From the NCBI GenBank assembly GCA_945829445.1, contig CALZUY010000085.1, forward strand, positions 1-9,543: a stretch of DNA of 9,543 nt. Direction: 5' to 3'. Of the stretch, positions 1 through 5,329 are shown piece after piece. This DNA comes from Butyricicoccus_A sp945486175. GTDB lineage: Bacteria; Bacillota; Clostridia; Oscillospirales; Butyricicoccaceae. The first letter of the stretch is position 1. The number at the start of each line of letters is the position of its first letter. A program made the position numbers and the translations under genes. Below the pieces are notes generated by a model. It ran no database searches. It was not told the DNA's origin and saw only the letters and a program-made list of their open reading frames with translations.

Positions 1-5
1 TCATT

Positions 6-10
6 CCTCC
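6..10 (-). promoter_or_regulatory. Ribosome binding site of a gene leaving the window
   Basis: On the minus strand a GGAGG lies just after the stop codon of the ArsR-type gene. An ATG at 4-2 is only one base away, which is too close for normal initiation, so the true start is probably just outside the window. The site indicates a second gene co-transcribed with the repressor. Such partners are often the repressor's target, such as a transporter or redox enzyme, but its identity cannot be seen here. Confidence 0.5.
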
Positions 11-14
11 GGAT

Positions 15-365
15 TTATCTGTTTTCGCCGCTTCGGTCGGGCAGGGATTCCATGAGTTGCTTTGCATGGGTGAGCATTTGCAAAAGCTGGTTCATGGCTT
101 CGGTATCGACATCAAAGTAGTAATAATTTTTTGTGCCCTCCCGGCGCATTTTGACAAGGCCGGCATCTTTCAGCACCCGCAGATGGTGGGACACAGTGGC
201 CTGGGAGAGATTGGTTCGTTCGGCGATTGCGCCCACACGGATACCATCACATTCTCCTGTCTGCATCATCTCCAGAATCAGATGCTGGCGATTTTCATCT
301 CCGAGCGCCAGAAGAACCTTCTGGCAGGCTTTGAATTCATCTGCCAGATCGTTTATGCTTTGCAA
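15..365 (-). CDS. ArsR/SmtB-family winged-helix transcriptional repressor
   Basis: A 116-residue cytosolic DNA-binding protein, the usual length for ArsR/SmtB repressors, which act as dimers and release DNA on sensing an effector. A short N-terminal helix leads into the winged helix. The recognition helix region is at about residues 53-66 (LSQATVSHHLRVLKDAGLV) and the wing at about 72-84 (KMRREGTKNYYYF). The classical ELCVCDL metal motif is absent: the region before the HTH reads GECDGIRVGAI with one cysteine (Cys39), and the only other cysteine is Cys14. Arsenic or cadmium sensing by the standard alpha-3 site is therefore unlikely, and the effector is unknown. The start is TTG, supported by GAGGAG seven bases upstream (373-378). 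It has its own promoter and is probably co-transcribed with a gene beyond base 1. The family call is firm; the specificity is not. Confidence 0.9.
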   Translation of the reverse strand: MQSINDLADEFKACQKVLLALGDENRQHLILEMMQTGECDGIRVGAIAERTNLSQATVSHHLRVLKDAGLVKMRREGTKNYYYFDVDTEAMNQLLQMLTHAKQLMESLPDRSGENR

Positions 366-393
366 AATATCACTCCTCTCTGCCTGTTCGGTT

Positions 394-402
394 ATTATAG
401 CA
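394..402 (-). promoter_or_regulatory. Extended -10 promoter of the ArsR-type gene
   Basis: The minus strand reads TGCTATAAT, a perfect -10 with the TGn extension, about 30 bases upstream of the TTG start. No good -35 hexamer is found 16-18 bases further upstream, as is common for extended -10 promoters. The 10-base word GAATCAGGGA (plus strand) lies directly upstream of the -10 at 405-414 and is repeated exactly at 458-467, so it could be part of an autoregulatory operator. Confidence 0.65.
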
Positions 403-493
403 CAGAATCAGGGAAAGGGCGTGTCCATAAAGAAAATCGAGATGATTGAACCTGCCGGAATCAGGGATATCAACTGGAAATGCAGCGTGAACC

Positions 494-524
494 GGAAAAA
501 AAGCCGCCCAAACGGGCGGCTTTT
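494..524 (-). terminator. Rho-independent terminator of the NSS transporter gene
   Basis: GCCGCCC (503-509) and GGGCGGC (514-520) form a perfect GC stem around an AAAC loop, extended by four A-T pairs (499-502 with 521-524). On the minus strand the stem is followed by a run of seven T. It lies just downstream of the transporter stop codon and upstream of the ArsR promoter, separating the two transcription units. In the plus direction the T run is only four long, so minus is the likely direction. Confidence 0.9.
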
Positions 525-542
525 ATACTGCTTAAAATGGAA

Positions 543-1898
543 TCAGATGCTGATAATGCCGAGTGCGCTGAGCACCGAGCTGATGAGGATTGCAATCAGG
601 AAGACCGGAGCAATCCAGCGCATCATGACGCGGAACATTTTTTCACGCTTGAAGGCGGAGTTCTTCTTGACCTCGTCCGTGATGGTGTTCAGACCGACAA
701 TCCAGCCGAGGAAGATGCACGTCAGCAGGGCAACCAGAGGCATCAGGATACTGTTGGAGATGAAGTCGAAGAAGTCGAGGAAGCTCATGCCGAGCGGTGC
801 AATGCCGGACAGCGTGCCATAACCGAGTGCGCTGAAGAAGCCGAGCACAAGGCAGATGACATAGGTGACGACACAGGAGAGCTTGCGCGAAATATGGAAC
901 TTGTCACAGAAAATCGAGACAACGGTTTCATACAGCGAGATGCTCGAGGTGAGCGCCGCGAAGAAGACCAGCACGAAAAACGCAATGCCAATAACGGTAC
1001 CGAAGCCCATGCTTGCGAATACCTTCGGCATGGTGACGAACATCAGGCCCGCACCTGCGTTGAGTGCTTCCTCATCGCCGCCGGAAAAGGCGAAGACTGC
1101 CGGGATAATCATCAGGCCGGCGAGGAATGCAATGCCGGTGTCGAAAATTTCAATCTGGGAGACTGATTTTTCGATGTCGGTGTCATCCATCATATACGAG
1201 CCATAGGTAATCATAATGCCCATGGCGAGCGACATCGAGAAGAACATCTGTCCGAGTGCGCCGAGCAGCGTGTTCAGCGAGACATCGGAGAAATGCGGGG
1301 TGAGGTAATACTTGACACCCTCCCATGCGCCCGGACGGGTCATGGAATAGATCGAGATGGCGATGGACAGTATAATCAGCAGCGGCATCATAATGCGGCT
1401 GGCATTTTCAATGCCGCGCTTGACGCCAAACGAAACGATGACCGCCGTAATGGTCAGGAAGATGACCATCAGTACATACGGCTGAATCGGGCTGGTGATA
1501 AAATCGGTAAAGTAGCTGTCTGCCGCTGCGGTTGCCGCACCGTCTGTGACAAATACGCCGAGATATTTGATAATCCAGCCGCCGATAACGCAATAATACG
1601 GAATAATGATAATCGGCACAAGACAGGACAGAAGGCCGATAAAATTAAACCGCCTGTCGATTTTTCCATATGCACCGACTGCACTCAGACGGGTTTTGCG
1701 TCCCAGCGTGATCTCTGCCGTCATCAGCGAATAGCCGAATGTAAGCACGAGAATCAGGTAAATGACGAGGAACGTGCCGCCGCCATATTTGGCTGCCAGA
1801 TATGGAAACCTCCACAGGTTTCCGAGACCGACGGCAGATCCCGCCGCAGCCAGGACAAAGCCGATGCGGCTGGAAAAGCTGCTGCGTTTTTTACTCAT
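543..1898 (-). CDS. Sodium-dependent amino-acid transporter, NSS/SNF family
   Basis: A 451-residue polytopic membrane protein, the usual length for bacterial neurotransmitter:sodium symporters (LeuT, MhsT, TnaT, Tyt1), which import amino acids or related amines with Na+. TM1 carries the family signature GSAVGLGNLWRFPY at residues 20-33. Ala22, Val23, Asn27 and Arg30 fall at the same positions as the Na+ site and gate residues of LeuT. TM6 has FFSMSLAMGIMITYGSY (219-235). TM8 has AALTSSIS (314-321), matching the second Na+ site Thr-Ser. Hydrophobic stretches suggest about 11-12 helices. The ATG is preceded by AGGAGGG (1908-1914) at a good distance. Its promoter and terminator indicate a single-gene unit. 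The substrate cannot be told from sequence; small neutral, branched or aromatic amino acids are all possible. Dependence on Na+ fits the Na+-type ATP synthase encoded further along. Confidence 0.95.
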   Translation of the reverse strand: MSKKRSSFSSRIGFVLAAAGSAVGLGNLWRFPYLAAKYGGGTFLVIYLILVLTFGYSLMTAEITLGRKTRLSAVGAYGKIDRRFNFIGLLSCLVPIIIIPYYCVIGGWIIKYLGVFVTDGAATAAADSYFTDFITSPIQPYVLMVIFLTITAVIVSFGVKRGIENASRIMMPLLIILSIAISIYSMTRPGAWEGVKYYLTPHFSDVSLNTLLGALGQMFFSMSLAMGIMITYGSYMMDDTDIEKSVSQIEIFDTGIAFLAGLMIIPAVFAFSGGDEEALNAGAGLMFVTMPKVFASMGFGTVIGIAFFVLVFFAALTSSISLYETVVSIFCDKFHISRKLSCVVTYVICLVLGFFSALGYGTLSGIAPLGMSFLDFFDFISNSILMPLVALLTCIFLGWIVGLNTITDEVKKNSAFKREKMFRVMMRWIAPVFLIAILISSVLSALGIISI

Positions 1899-1907
1899 AA
1901 AAAAATT

Positions 1908-2021
1908 CCCTCCTAAATTTCATACCCGCACAGCGGCTGCTGTACGATGAAAATTCCTCACATGCCCCAGGGTTTGCCATATATATGGGCGAATTGGGCA
2001 TGGGTTTCGTTTATTATACCA
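1908..2021 (-). promoter_or_regulatory. Promoter and structured leader of the NSS transporter gene
   Basis: On the minus strand TGGTATAAT (2013-2021) is an extended consensus -10. No clear -35 is present. Transcription from about 2005 would give a leader of roughly 107 bases. It contains the inverted repeat CATGCCC/GGGCATG (1961-1967 with 1996-2002; the 5' arm lies very near the predicted start), the self-complementary CCATATATATGG (1977-1988) inside it, and a small hairpin ACAGC-GGCT-GCTGT (1930-1943), before the AGGAGGG ribosome binding site (1908-1914). I did not recognise a known riboswitch class. Confidence 0.55.
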
Positions 2022-2125
2022 CAGGTGTGCGTTTGTGGAACAGGAAATGTGCAAAAAACAGAAAAATATCGAAAAAAAGCCCGCGCGGCGGATGGATAGC
2101 ACGCGACGGAACGGGAAAACTAAAA

Positions 2126-2153
2126 CCGCCTGCCGGATGGCGGGCGGAGGAGG
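2126..2153 (+). promoter_or_regulatory. Hairpin overlapping the thioredoxin ribosome binding site
   Basis: CCGCCTGCC (2126-2134) pairs with GGCGGGCGG (2139-2147) around a GGAT loop, giving nine pairs with one G-T wobble. Its 3' arm overlaps the first bases of the GGAGGAGG Shine-Dalgarno (2146-2153). It could modulate translation of the thioredoxin. Read on the minus strand, the same stem is followed by TTTTAGTTTT, so it might instead stop antisense transcription coming from the convergent gene downstream. Confidence 0.45.
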
Positions 2154-2160
2154 AATGGCG

Positions 2161-2478
2161 ATGAATCAGCCGATTGCTGTGACAACGGACAGCTTTAAAG
2201 AACAGGTACTGCGCCAGGAAAAGCCGGTGCTGGTGGATTTCTGGGCGGACTGGTGCGGCCCATGCCGGAAACTGGAGCCGGTTGTGGAAGAAATCGCAGC
2301 GGAAACCGATGCGGTGCGGGTGTGCAAGGTCAATGTAGACAAGGAGCCGCAGCTGGCGGGGCTGTACCATATCAGCTCGGTTCCAACGCTGATGCTGTTC
2401 CGCAGCGGGACACCGGCGGCAACCATGACCGGCGTGCACAGCAAGGAAGCCATCCTGCGCATGCTGGATCAGATCTGA
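2161..2478 (+). CDS. trxA: Thioredoxin
   Basis: A 105-residue cytosolic dithiol-disulfide oxidoreductase, full length for thioredoxin. The active site WCGPC occupies residues 31-35, with Cys32 and Cys35 at the numbering of the E. coli protein. The cis-proline loop SSVPTLMLF places Pro75 opposite the active site, and Asp26 is the buried acid that tunes Cys35. I chose ATG 2161 because it sits seven bases after GGAGGAGG; the in-frame ATG at 2155 is too close to that site, and longer versions add a tail unlike the family. It lies 13 bases ahead of a ferredoxin gene, so the two are probably one operon. No thioredoxin reductase is nearby. A ferredoxin-dependent flavin reductase elsewhere, as known in Clostridium, would connect the two products. 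No convincing plus-strand promoter was found. Confidence 0.96.
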   Translation: MNQPIAVTTDSFKEQVLRQEKPVLVDFWADWCGPCRKLEPVVEEIAAETDAVRVCKVNVDKEPQLAGLYHISSVPTLMLFRSGTPAATMTGVHSKEAILRMLDQI

Positions 2479-2491
2479 TGAAAGGAGGGGA

Positions 2492-2683
2492 ATGCTTGTG
2501 AAGGTGGAAATTGACAGAGCGGGCTGCATTGCATGCGGCCAGTGTGCCGGAACCTGTCCGGCCGTGTTTGAAATCGCGTCAGACGGACTGGCGCAGGTCA
2601 TCCGCCAGCCGAACGCGGAGGAAGAGGAAGCTGTACAGGCAGCCGCGGACGGCTGCCCGGTTCTGGTCATTCATGTGAACTGA
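2492..2683 (+). CDS. Small [4Fe-4S] ferredoxin
   Basis: A 63-residue soluble electron carrier of the single-cluster type seen in Thermotoga and many Clostridia. Cys12, Cys15 and Cys18 (CIACGQC), with Cys55 in the GCP motif, are the expected cluster ligands. Cys22 matches the Thermotoga maritima cysteine that forms a disulfide, but its partner is missing here because that segment is the acidic stretch EEEE. The net charge is acidic, as usual for ferredoxins. AAGGAGG (2482-2488) precedes two in-frame candidate starts: ATG 2492 at only three bases, and GTG 2498 at nine bases, which would give MKVEIDRAGC and is arguably the better start. It follows thioredoxin by 13 bases and overlaps the end of the convergent minus-strand gene by 13 bases. 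Electron transfer to a thioredoxin reductase is a reasonable inference. Confidence 0.93.
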   Translation: MLVKVEIDRAGCIACGQCAGTCPAVFEIASDGLAQVIRQPNAEEEEAVQAAADGCPVLVIHVN

Positions 2684-3474
2684 ATCGGAATATGGTGTGT
2701 CCGTGCCGCGGGGATCAGGAAGCGCACGCAGCTTGGCACCGCGGTGAACGACAGGCGGATTGCGCGGAACTGCTGGCCGTCACCGCAGACATACAGCGGC
2801 TGATGCGGGACCAGTGTCAGCCGGCGGACCTGTTTTTGAATGGAGGCTGTGGTGCCGCGCGGCGGCAGGCTGCGCTGCAGCGCGAAGTCGAGCCGGCCGT
2901 CGGACGGGTCGGCATACCGGAACAGGTTTTTTCTGCCGGAATGGGTGCCGTTGCCGACAGCGGCAGACACGAAGGCACCGGTCAGCAATGCGCCGTCATC
3001 ACAGGCGGCAGCGAGCGATACCGGCGGGGAGAGCGGTACTGCACGGCGGAAGGTACCGGGCGAACAGACGCGCACCGAATTGAGGAACCGCTGCCCGTTG
3101 CAGTCGATCATATCGACTGTCCGCGGCGCAGCACGCAGTTGTGCCAGCGGGCTGGAAAAATCGGCATGCGGGTAGCTGCGCGCAAAGTCACAGCCGCGCG
3201 CATCCGGAATGATGCCGATTTCCGCGTTGGAAAAACCGGAGGCAACACGTGCAGCGGCGCACAGGTCTGCGTCGCTGCCATATACATAGAACCGCATGGC
3301 GCCGCCGCGTGCCGCATCACGGCAGATGAATGCTTCAATGTCACCTGCTCTGCGGCATTCACGGATCAGGCACAGCGCACCGGTCTGTGCCGCTGCAGTG
3401 CGAATGCGTGCGACCAGCTGGATGACAGCCCGGCTGTGCGGCTTTGCTGCACACAGCAGAAAAATATGCTCCAT
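2671..3474 (-). CDS. Degenerate diacylglycerol-kinase-like protein, probable pseudokinase
   Basis: A 267-residue protein that I place in the DAGK/YegS/BmrU lipid kinase superfamily on ordered motif remnants. GSDAD (66-70) stands where GGDGT binds nucleotide. IIPDARGCDFAR (88-99) replaces IIPxGTGNDFAR. VGNGTHSG (173-180) replaces NGxxxGGG. DPSDGRLDFAL (189-199) matches the C-terminal lobe motif DDGxLD. DGQ (232-234) replaces DGE. The segments between these are shorter than in active enzymes, which usually run about 290-310 residues. All catalytic motifs are altered, so phosphorylation activity is doubtful. Yet the frame is intact, the ATG has GGGGAGG seven bases upstream (3482-3488), and a good promoter lies ahead, so the protein is probably made. 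It lies opposite to its neighbours and runs tail to tail into the ferredoxin gene without an evident terminator. Family assignment is moderate; function is unknown. Confidence 0.7.
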   Translation of the reverse strand: MEHIFLLCAAKPHSRAVIQLVARIRTAAAQTGALCLIRECRRAGDIEAFICRDAARGGAMRFYVYGSDADLCAAARVASGFSNAEIGIIPDARGCDFARSYPHADFSSPLAQLRAAPRTVDMIDCNGQRFLNSVRVCSPGTFRRAVPLSPPVSLAAACDDGALLTGAFVSAAVGNGTHSGRKNLFRYADPSDGRLDFALQRSLPPRGTTASIQKQVRRLTLVPHQPLYVCGDGQQFRAIRLSFTAVPSCVRFLIPAARTHHIPIQFT

Positions 3475-3510
3475 ACGGACACCTCCCCATCAATACCACT
3501 CCTTGGTTAC

Positions 3511-3540
3511 AGTATAGCACAAAGCAAACGGATATGTCCA
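3511..3540 (-). promoter_or_regulatory. Promoter of the lipid-kinase-like gene
   Basis: On the minus strand TGGACA (3535-3540) and TATACT (3511-3516) are separated by 18 bases, and the -10 has a TGC extension. Both hexamers match the vegetative consensus at five of six bases. The promoter is divergent from that of rpiA, with about 55 bases between the two -35 to -10 blocks. Confidence 0.7.
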
Positions 3541-3557
3541 TTTTCTGCGCAAGAAAA
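3541..3557. promoter_or_regulatory. Dyad between divergent promoters, candidate operator
   Basis: TTTTCT and AGAAAA form a perfect 6-5-6 inverted repeat directly beside the -35 box of the lipid-kinase-like gene and about 14 bases upstream of the rpiA -35. A protein bound here could control one or both promoters. No regulator is identified. Confidence 0.35.
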
Positions 3558-3570
3558 AACAGGAAATGTA

Positions 3571-3600
3571 TTGCACTTTGGCAGCCGCGTGTATTACAAT
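3571..3600 (+). promoter_or_regulatory. Promoter of rpiA
   Basis: TTGCAC (3571-3576) and TACAAT (3595-3600) are 18 bases apart, close to the housekeeping consensus and about 60 bases upstream of the rpiA start. A perfect TTGACA at 3628-3633 has no -10 at the correct distance and was not used. Confidence 0.65.
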
Positions 3601-3662
3601 AGGAAGAGAAATCAAGCAGGAATTGGTTTGACAAATTATTGAATGTTTATGAGGTGAGCGAA

Positions 3663-4352
3663 ATGAATGAAAAGCAGATGGCAGGCTATGAAGCTGCAAA
3701 ATATGTCAAGGACGGCATGCTGGTCGGCATCGGCACCGGTTCTACGGCATATTATCTGATTGAAAAGCTCGGTCAGCGCGTCAAAGAGGAAGGCTTGAAC
3801 ATCAAGTGCGTTTCCACGTCTGATGCATCCACGGAGCAGGCAAAGAGCCTCGGCATCGAGCTGCTGGACACCAACGACGCACCGGTGCTGGATATCTGCA
3901 TCGACGGTGTTGACGAAGTTGACCCGCAGTTCAACGGCATCAAGGGCGGCGGCGGCGCGCTGTTCCGTGAGAAGATTGTCGCATCCAGCGCAAAGTACAA
4001 CATCTGGGTCTGCCACAGCGCCAAGCTGGTTGACGAGATCGGCGACTTCGGCCTGCCGGTAGAGGTTCTGCCGTTCGGCTACAAGCATGTTGTCAAGAAG
4101 ATGGAGGAGGCAGGCTTTGAGCCGGTGCTCCGCATGAACAAGGATGGCTCGATCTACGAGACCAACAACCACAACTACATCCTCGACACCAAGTACACCA
4201 ACTCCAAGTTCGGCAAGGATTATGCCGCAATGGAAGCATTCCTCAAGGGTACCCTCGGCGTACTGGAGACCGGCTTCTTCCTGAACCGCACGGATATCAT
4301 CATTTCCGCAGGCCCGGACGGCATCCAGACCATCCAGAACCCGAACAGATAA
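3663..4352 (+). CDS. rpiA: Ribose-5-phosphate isomerase A
   Basis: A 229-residue cytosolic enzyme that interconverts ribose 5-phosphate and ribulose 5-phosphate in the non-oxidative pentose phosphate pathway, providing ribose for PRPP, nucleotides and histidine. The phosphate loop GIGTGSTA is at 22-29. DGVDEVDP (81-88) and KGGGGALFREK (94-104) contain Asp81, Asp84, Lys94 and the catalytic Glu103, at the same numbers as the E. coli enzyme. Length is normal (about 220-230). I chose ATG 3663 because GAGGTGAG lies six bases upstream; an in-frame TTG at 3639 would add eight residues without a ribosome site. Codon use in the body leans strongly to C-ending codons, as in a well expressed gene. It has its own promoter and a strong terminator. 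Confidence 0.98.
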   Translation: MNEKQMAGYEAAKYVKDGMLVGIGTGSTAYYLIEKLGQRVKEEGLNIKCVSTSDASTEQAKSLGIELLDTNDAPVLDICIDGVDEVDPQFNGIKGGGGALFREKIVASSAKYNIWVCHSAKLVDEIGDFGLPVEVLPFGYKHVVKKMEEAGFEPVLRMNKDGSIYETNNHNYILDTKYTNSKFGKDYAAMEAFLKGTLGVLETGFFLNRTDIIISAGPDGIQTIQNPNR

Positions 4353-4368
4353 GTCTATATTGCGTTTG

Positions 4369-4401
4369 ACAGCCGGTGGGATTCCCTGCCGGCTGTTTTT
4401 T
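4369..4401 (+). terminator. Rho-independent terminator of rpiA
   Basis: ACAGCCGG (4369-4376) pairs with CCGGCTGT (4389-4396), and the stem continues inward through two wobble and two G-C pairs to an ATTC loop. It ends in a run of six T (4396-4401). It lies 17 bases after the rpiA stop. Confidence 0.93.
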
Positions 4402-4423
4402 ACCGGGAATTTGGAGAAAAGGC

Positions 4424-4454
4424 TTGACTGTAAACCAGCTTGAACGTGTAAGAT
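4424..4454 (+). promoter_or_regulatory. MerR-type promoter with a 19-base spacer
   Basis: TTGACT (4424-4429) and TAAGAT (4449-4454) are separated by 19 bases. That is two more than the housekeeping optimum and is the hallmark of promoters that MerR-family activators untwist. The word GCTTGA occurs at 4422-4427 and again at 4438-4443 within the spacer. Since the next gene encodes a MerR-type protein, autoregulation is likely. Confidence 0.55.
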
Positions 4455-4479
4455 AGGGAAAGGAAGGAGGGAGACAGCC

Positions 4480-5250
4480 ATGAAAATCAAGGAGATTGAG
4501 GAAAGAACCGGGCTTGCCCGTGCGAATATCCGGTTTTATGAGAGCAAGGGCCTTGTACATCCGGAACGGCAGGGCAACAACTACCGCGATTATTCCGAGG
4601 AGGATGTGGAGACCCTGCGGAAGATTATCCTGCTCCGGCGGCTGGATATGTCCATCGAGGATATTCAGGCGATATTGAATGGTGAACTGGCTTTACAGGA
4701 TGCGGTACAGCAGACAAAACAGGCGTTACAGGAACGGCTGGAACAATTGCAGGGCTCACTGGAGCTGTGTGATATCATGCAGGAGCGGGAGGAAAGCATA
4801 GAGACACTTTCCGTGGATACATATGATGAACTGATCCGGCAGCGCGAACAGCAAGGCAAGAAGTTCCGTGATGTGATGGGGGATATTCTGGAGGACTACC
4901 AGAAGAATTATTTTGAAAAGACATGGGGCATATTTTCCATTCAAGGCTCCTATACCAAGGGCGCGATTGTGTCGTTTGGTTTTTACGTGCTGCTGAACTG
5001 GTTTTTGTATACATTTTATATCCTGCCGAAAGACGGGCTTCGGGGCGGGTTCAAGAATGCACTTCTGATGCTGGAAGCATTTGCGATTGTTTCCGCGGGC
5101 TATATGCTGTACAGCCTGGTGAAAATCCTGTTCTCACGTGAAAGAAGACCGGCGAGGATCGGCGGCCTGCTTGCCTTTGGTGCGGTACTGTTGGCTGTCA
5201 TTGCCGTAGCAGTAGGGGGCATGCTGTATCAAATCGGGGCATTTGAGTGA
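4480..5250 (+). CDS. Membrane-anchored MerR-family transcriptional regulator
   Basis: A 256-residue protein joining a MerR DNA-binding domain to a membrane module. Residues 1-70 are the winged helix: KIKEIEERTGLARANIRFYESKGL is the classical HTH-to-wing region, followed by NNYRDYSEEDVETLRKI and the second helix pair. Residues 71-130 are a glutamine- and glutamate-rich helix, the usual MerR dimerisation coiled coil. Three hydrophobic segments follow at about 161-182, 194-218 and 227-249, the last two separated by a basic loop (SRERRPAR). Ordinary MerR proteins are soluble with a small effector domain instead. The tail could tether the regulator and sense a membrane signal or drug; that is inference. 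AAGGAGGG lies eight bases before the ATG. No target transporter follows: pyrE has its own promoter. The domain calls are firm; effector and targets are unknown. Confidence 0.88.
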   Translation: MKIKEIEERTGLARANIRFYESKGLVHPERQGNNYRDYSEEDVETLRKIILLRRLDMSIEDIQAILNGELALQDAVQQTKQALQERLEQLQGSLELCDIMQEREESIETLSVDTYDELIRQREQQGKKFRDVMGDILEDYQKNYFEKTWGIFSIQGSYTKGAIVSFGFYVLLNWFLYTFYILPKDGLRGGFKNALLMLEAFAIVSAGYMLYSLVKILFSRERRPARIGGLLAFGAVLLAVIAVAVGGMLYQIGAFE

Positions 5251-5267
5251 CTGTAAGCCGGTTTTTC

Positions 5268-5296
5268 TTGTCCTGCCCATGGATTTCTGATATACT
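5268..5296 (+). promoter_or_regulatory. Promoter of pyrE
   Basis: TTGTCC (5268-5273) and TATACT (5291-5296) are spaced by 17 bases, with a TGA extension directly before the -10. It lies about 34 bases upstream of the pyrE start, just after the regulator's stop codon. No PyrR-type attenuator could fit in so short a leader. Confidence 0.7.
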
Positions 5297-5308
5297 GGAA
5301 GCAACATC

Positions 5309-5326
5309 AATCAGGAAGGACTGATT
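5309..5326 (+). promoter_or_regulatory. Small hairpin presenting the pyrE ribosome binding site in its loop
   Basis: AATCAG (5309-5314) and CTGATT (5321-5326) form a perfect six-pair stem. The six-base loop GAAGGA between them is the core of the ribosome binding site for the ATG at 5330. The stem is A-T rich and may be marginal, but it would hold the Shine-Dalgarno unpaired. Confidence 0.35.
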
Positions 5327-5329
5327 TCC

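Noticed and set aside
480..1166. Plus-strand open frame rich in Glu, Asp and His opposite the NSS transporter
   Set aside because: Its charged composition is the complement of hydrophobic membrane-helix codons, and the minus-strand gene is unmistakable.
1920..2010. Glycine riboswitch ahead of the NSS transporter
   Set aside because: I could not find the conserved glycine-aptamer core sequences in the leader; only simple inverted repeats are present.
1994..2017. Plus-strand promoter for thioredoxin using TATTAT at 2012-2017
   Set aside because: The nearest -35-like TTGGGC is only 12 bases away, and the same bases form the well-supported minus-strand -10 of the NSS gene.
2797..2823. Inverted repeat CGGCTGA/TCAGCCG followed by TTTTT, as a terminator for the thioredoxin-ferredoxin operon
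   Set aside because: The loop is 13 bases and the T run begins about nine bases after the stem, too far for intrinsic termination; it lies well inside the opposite gene.
3628..3633. Perfect TTGACA just before rpiA as its -35 box
   Set aside because: The matching -10 would fall inside the ribosome site and start codon region, where no -10-like sequence exists.
2692..3642. Long plus-strand open frame of 316 codons opposite the lipid-kinase-like gene
   Set aside because: It has no ribosome site, no recognisable domain and a composition expected of the complement of a GC-rich gene; the minus-strand frame has a promoter, ribosome site and family motifs.
3636..4490. Minus-strand open frame opposite rpiA
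   Set aside because: It overlaps all of rpiA and its terminator, lacks a ribosome site, and mirrors rpiA codon bias.
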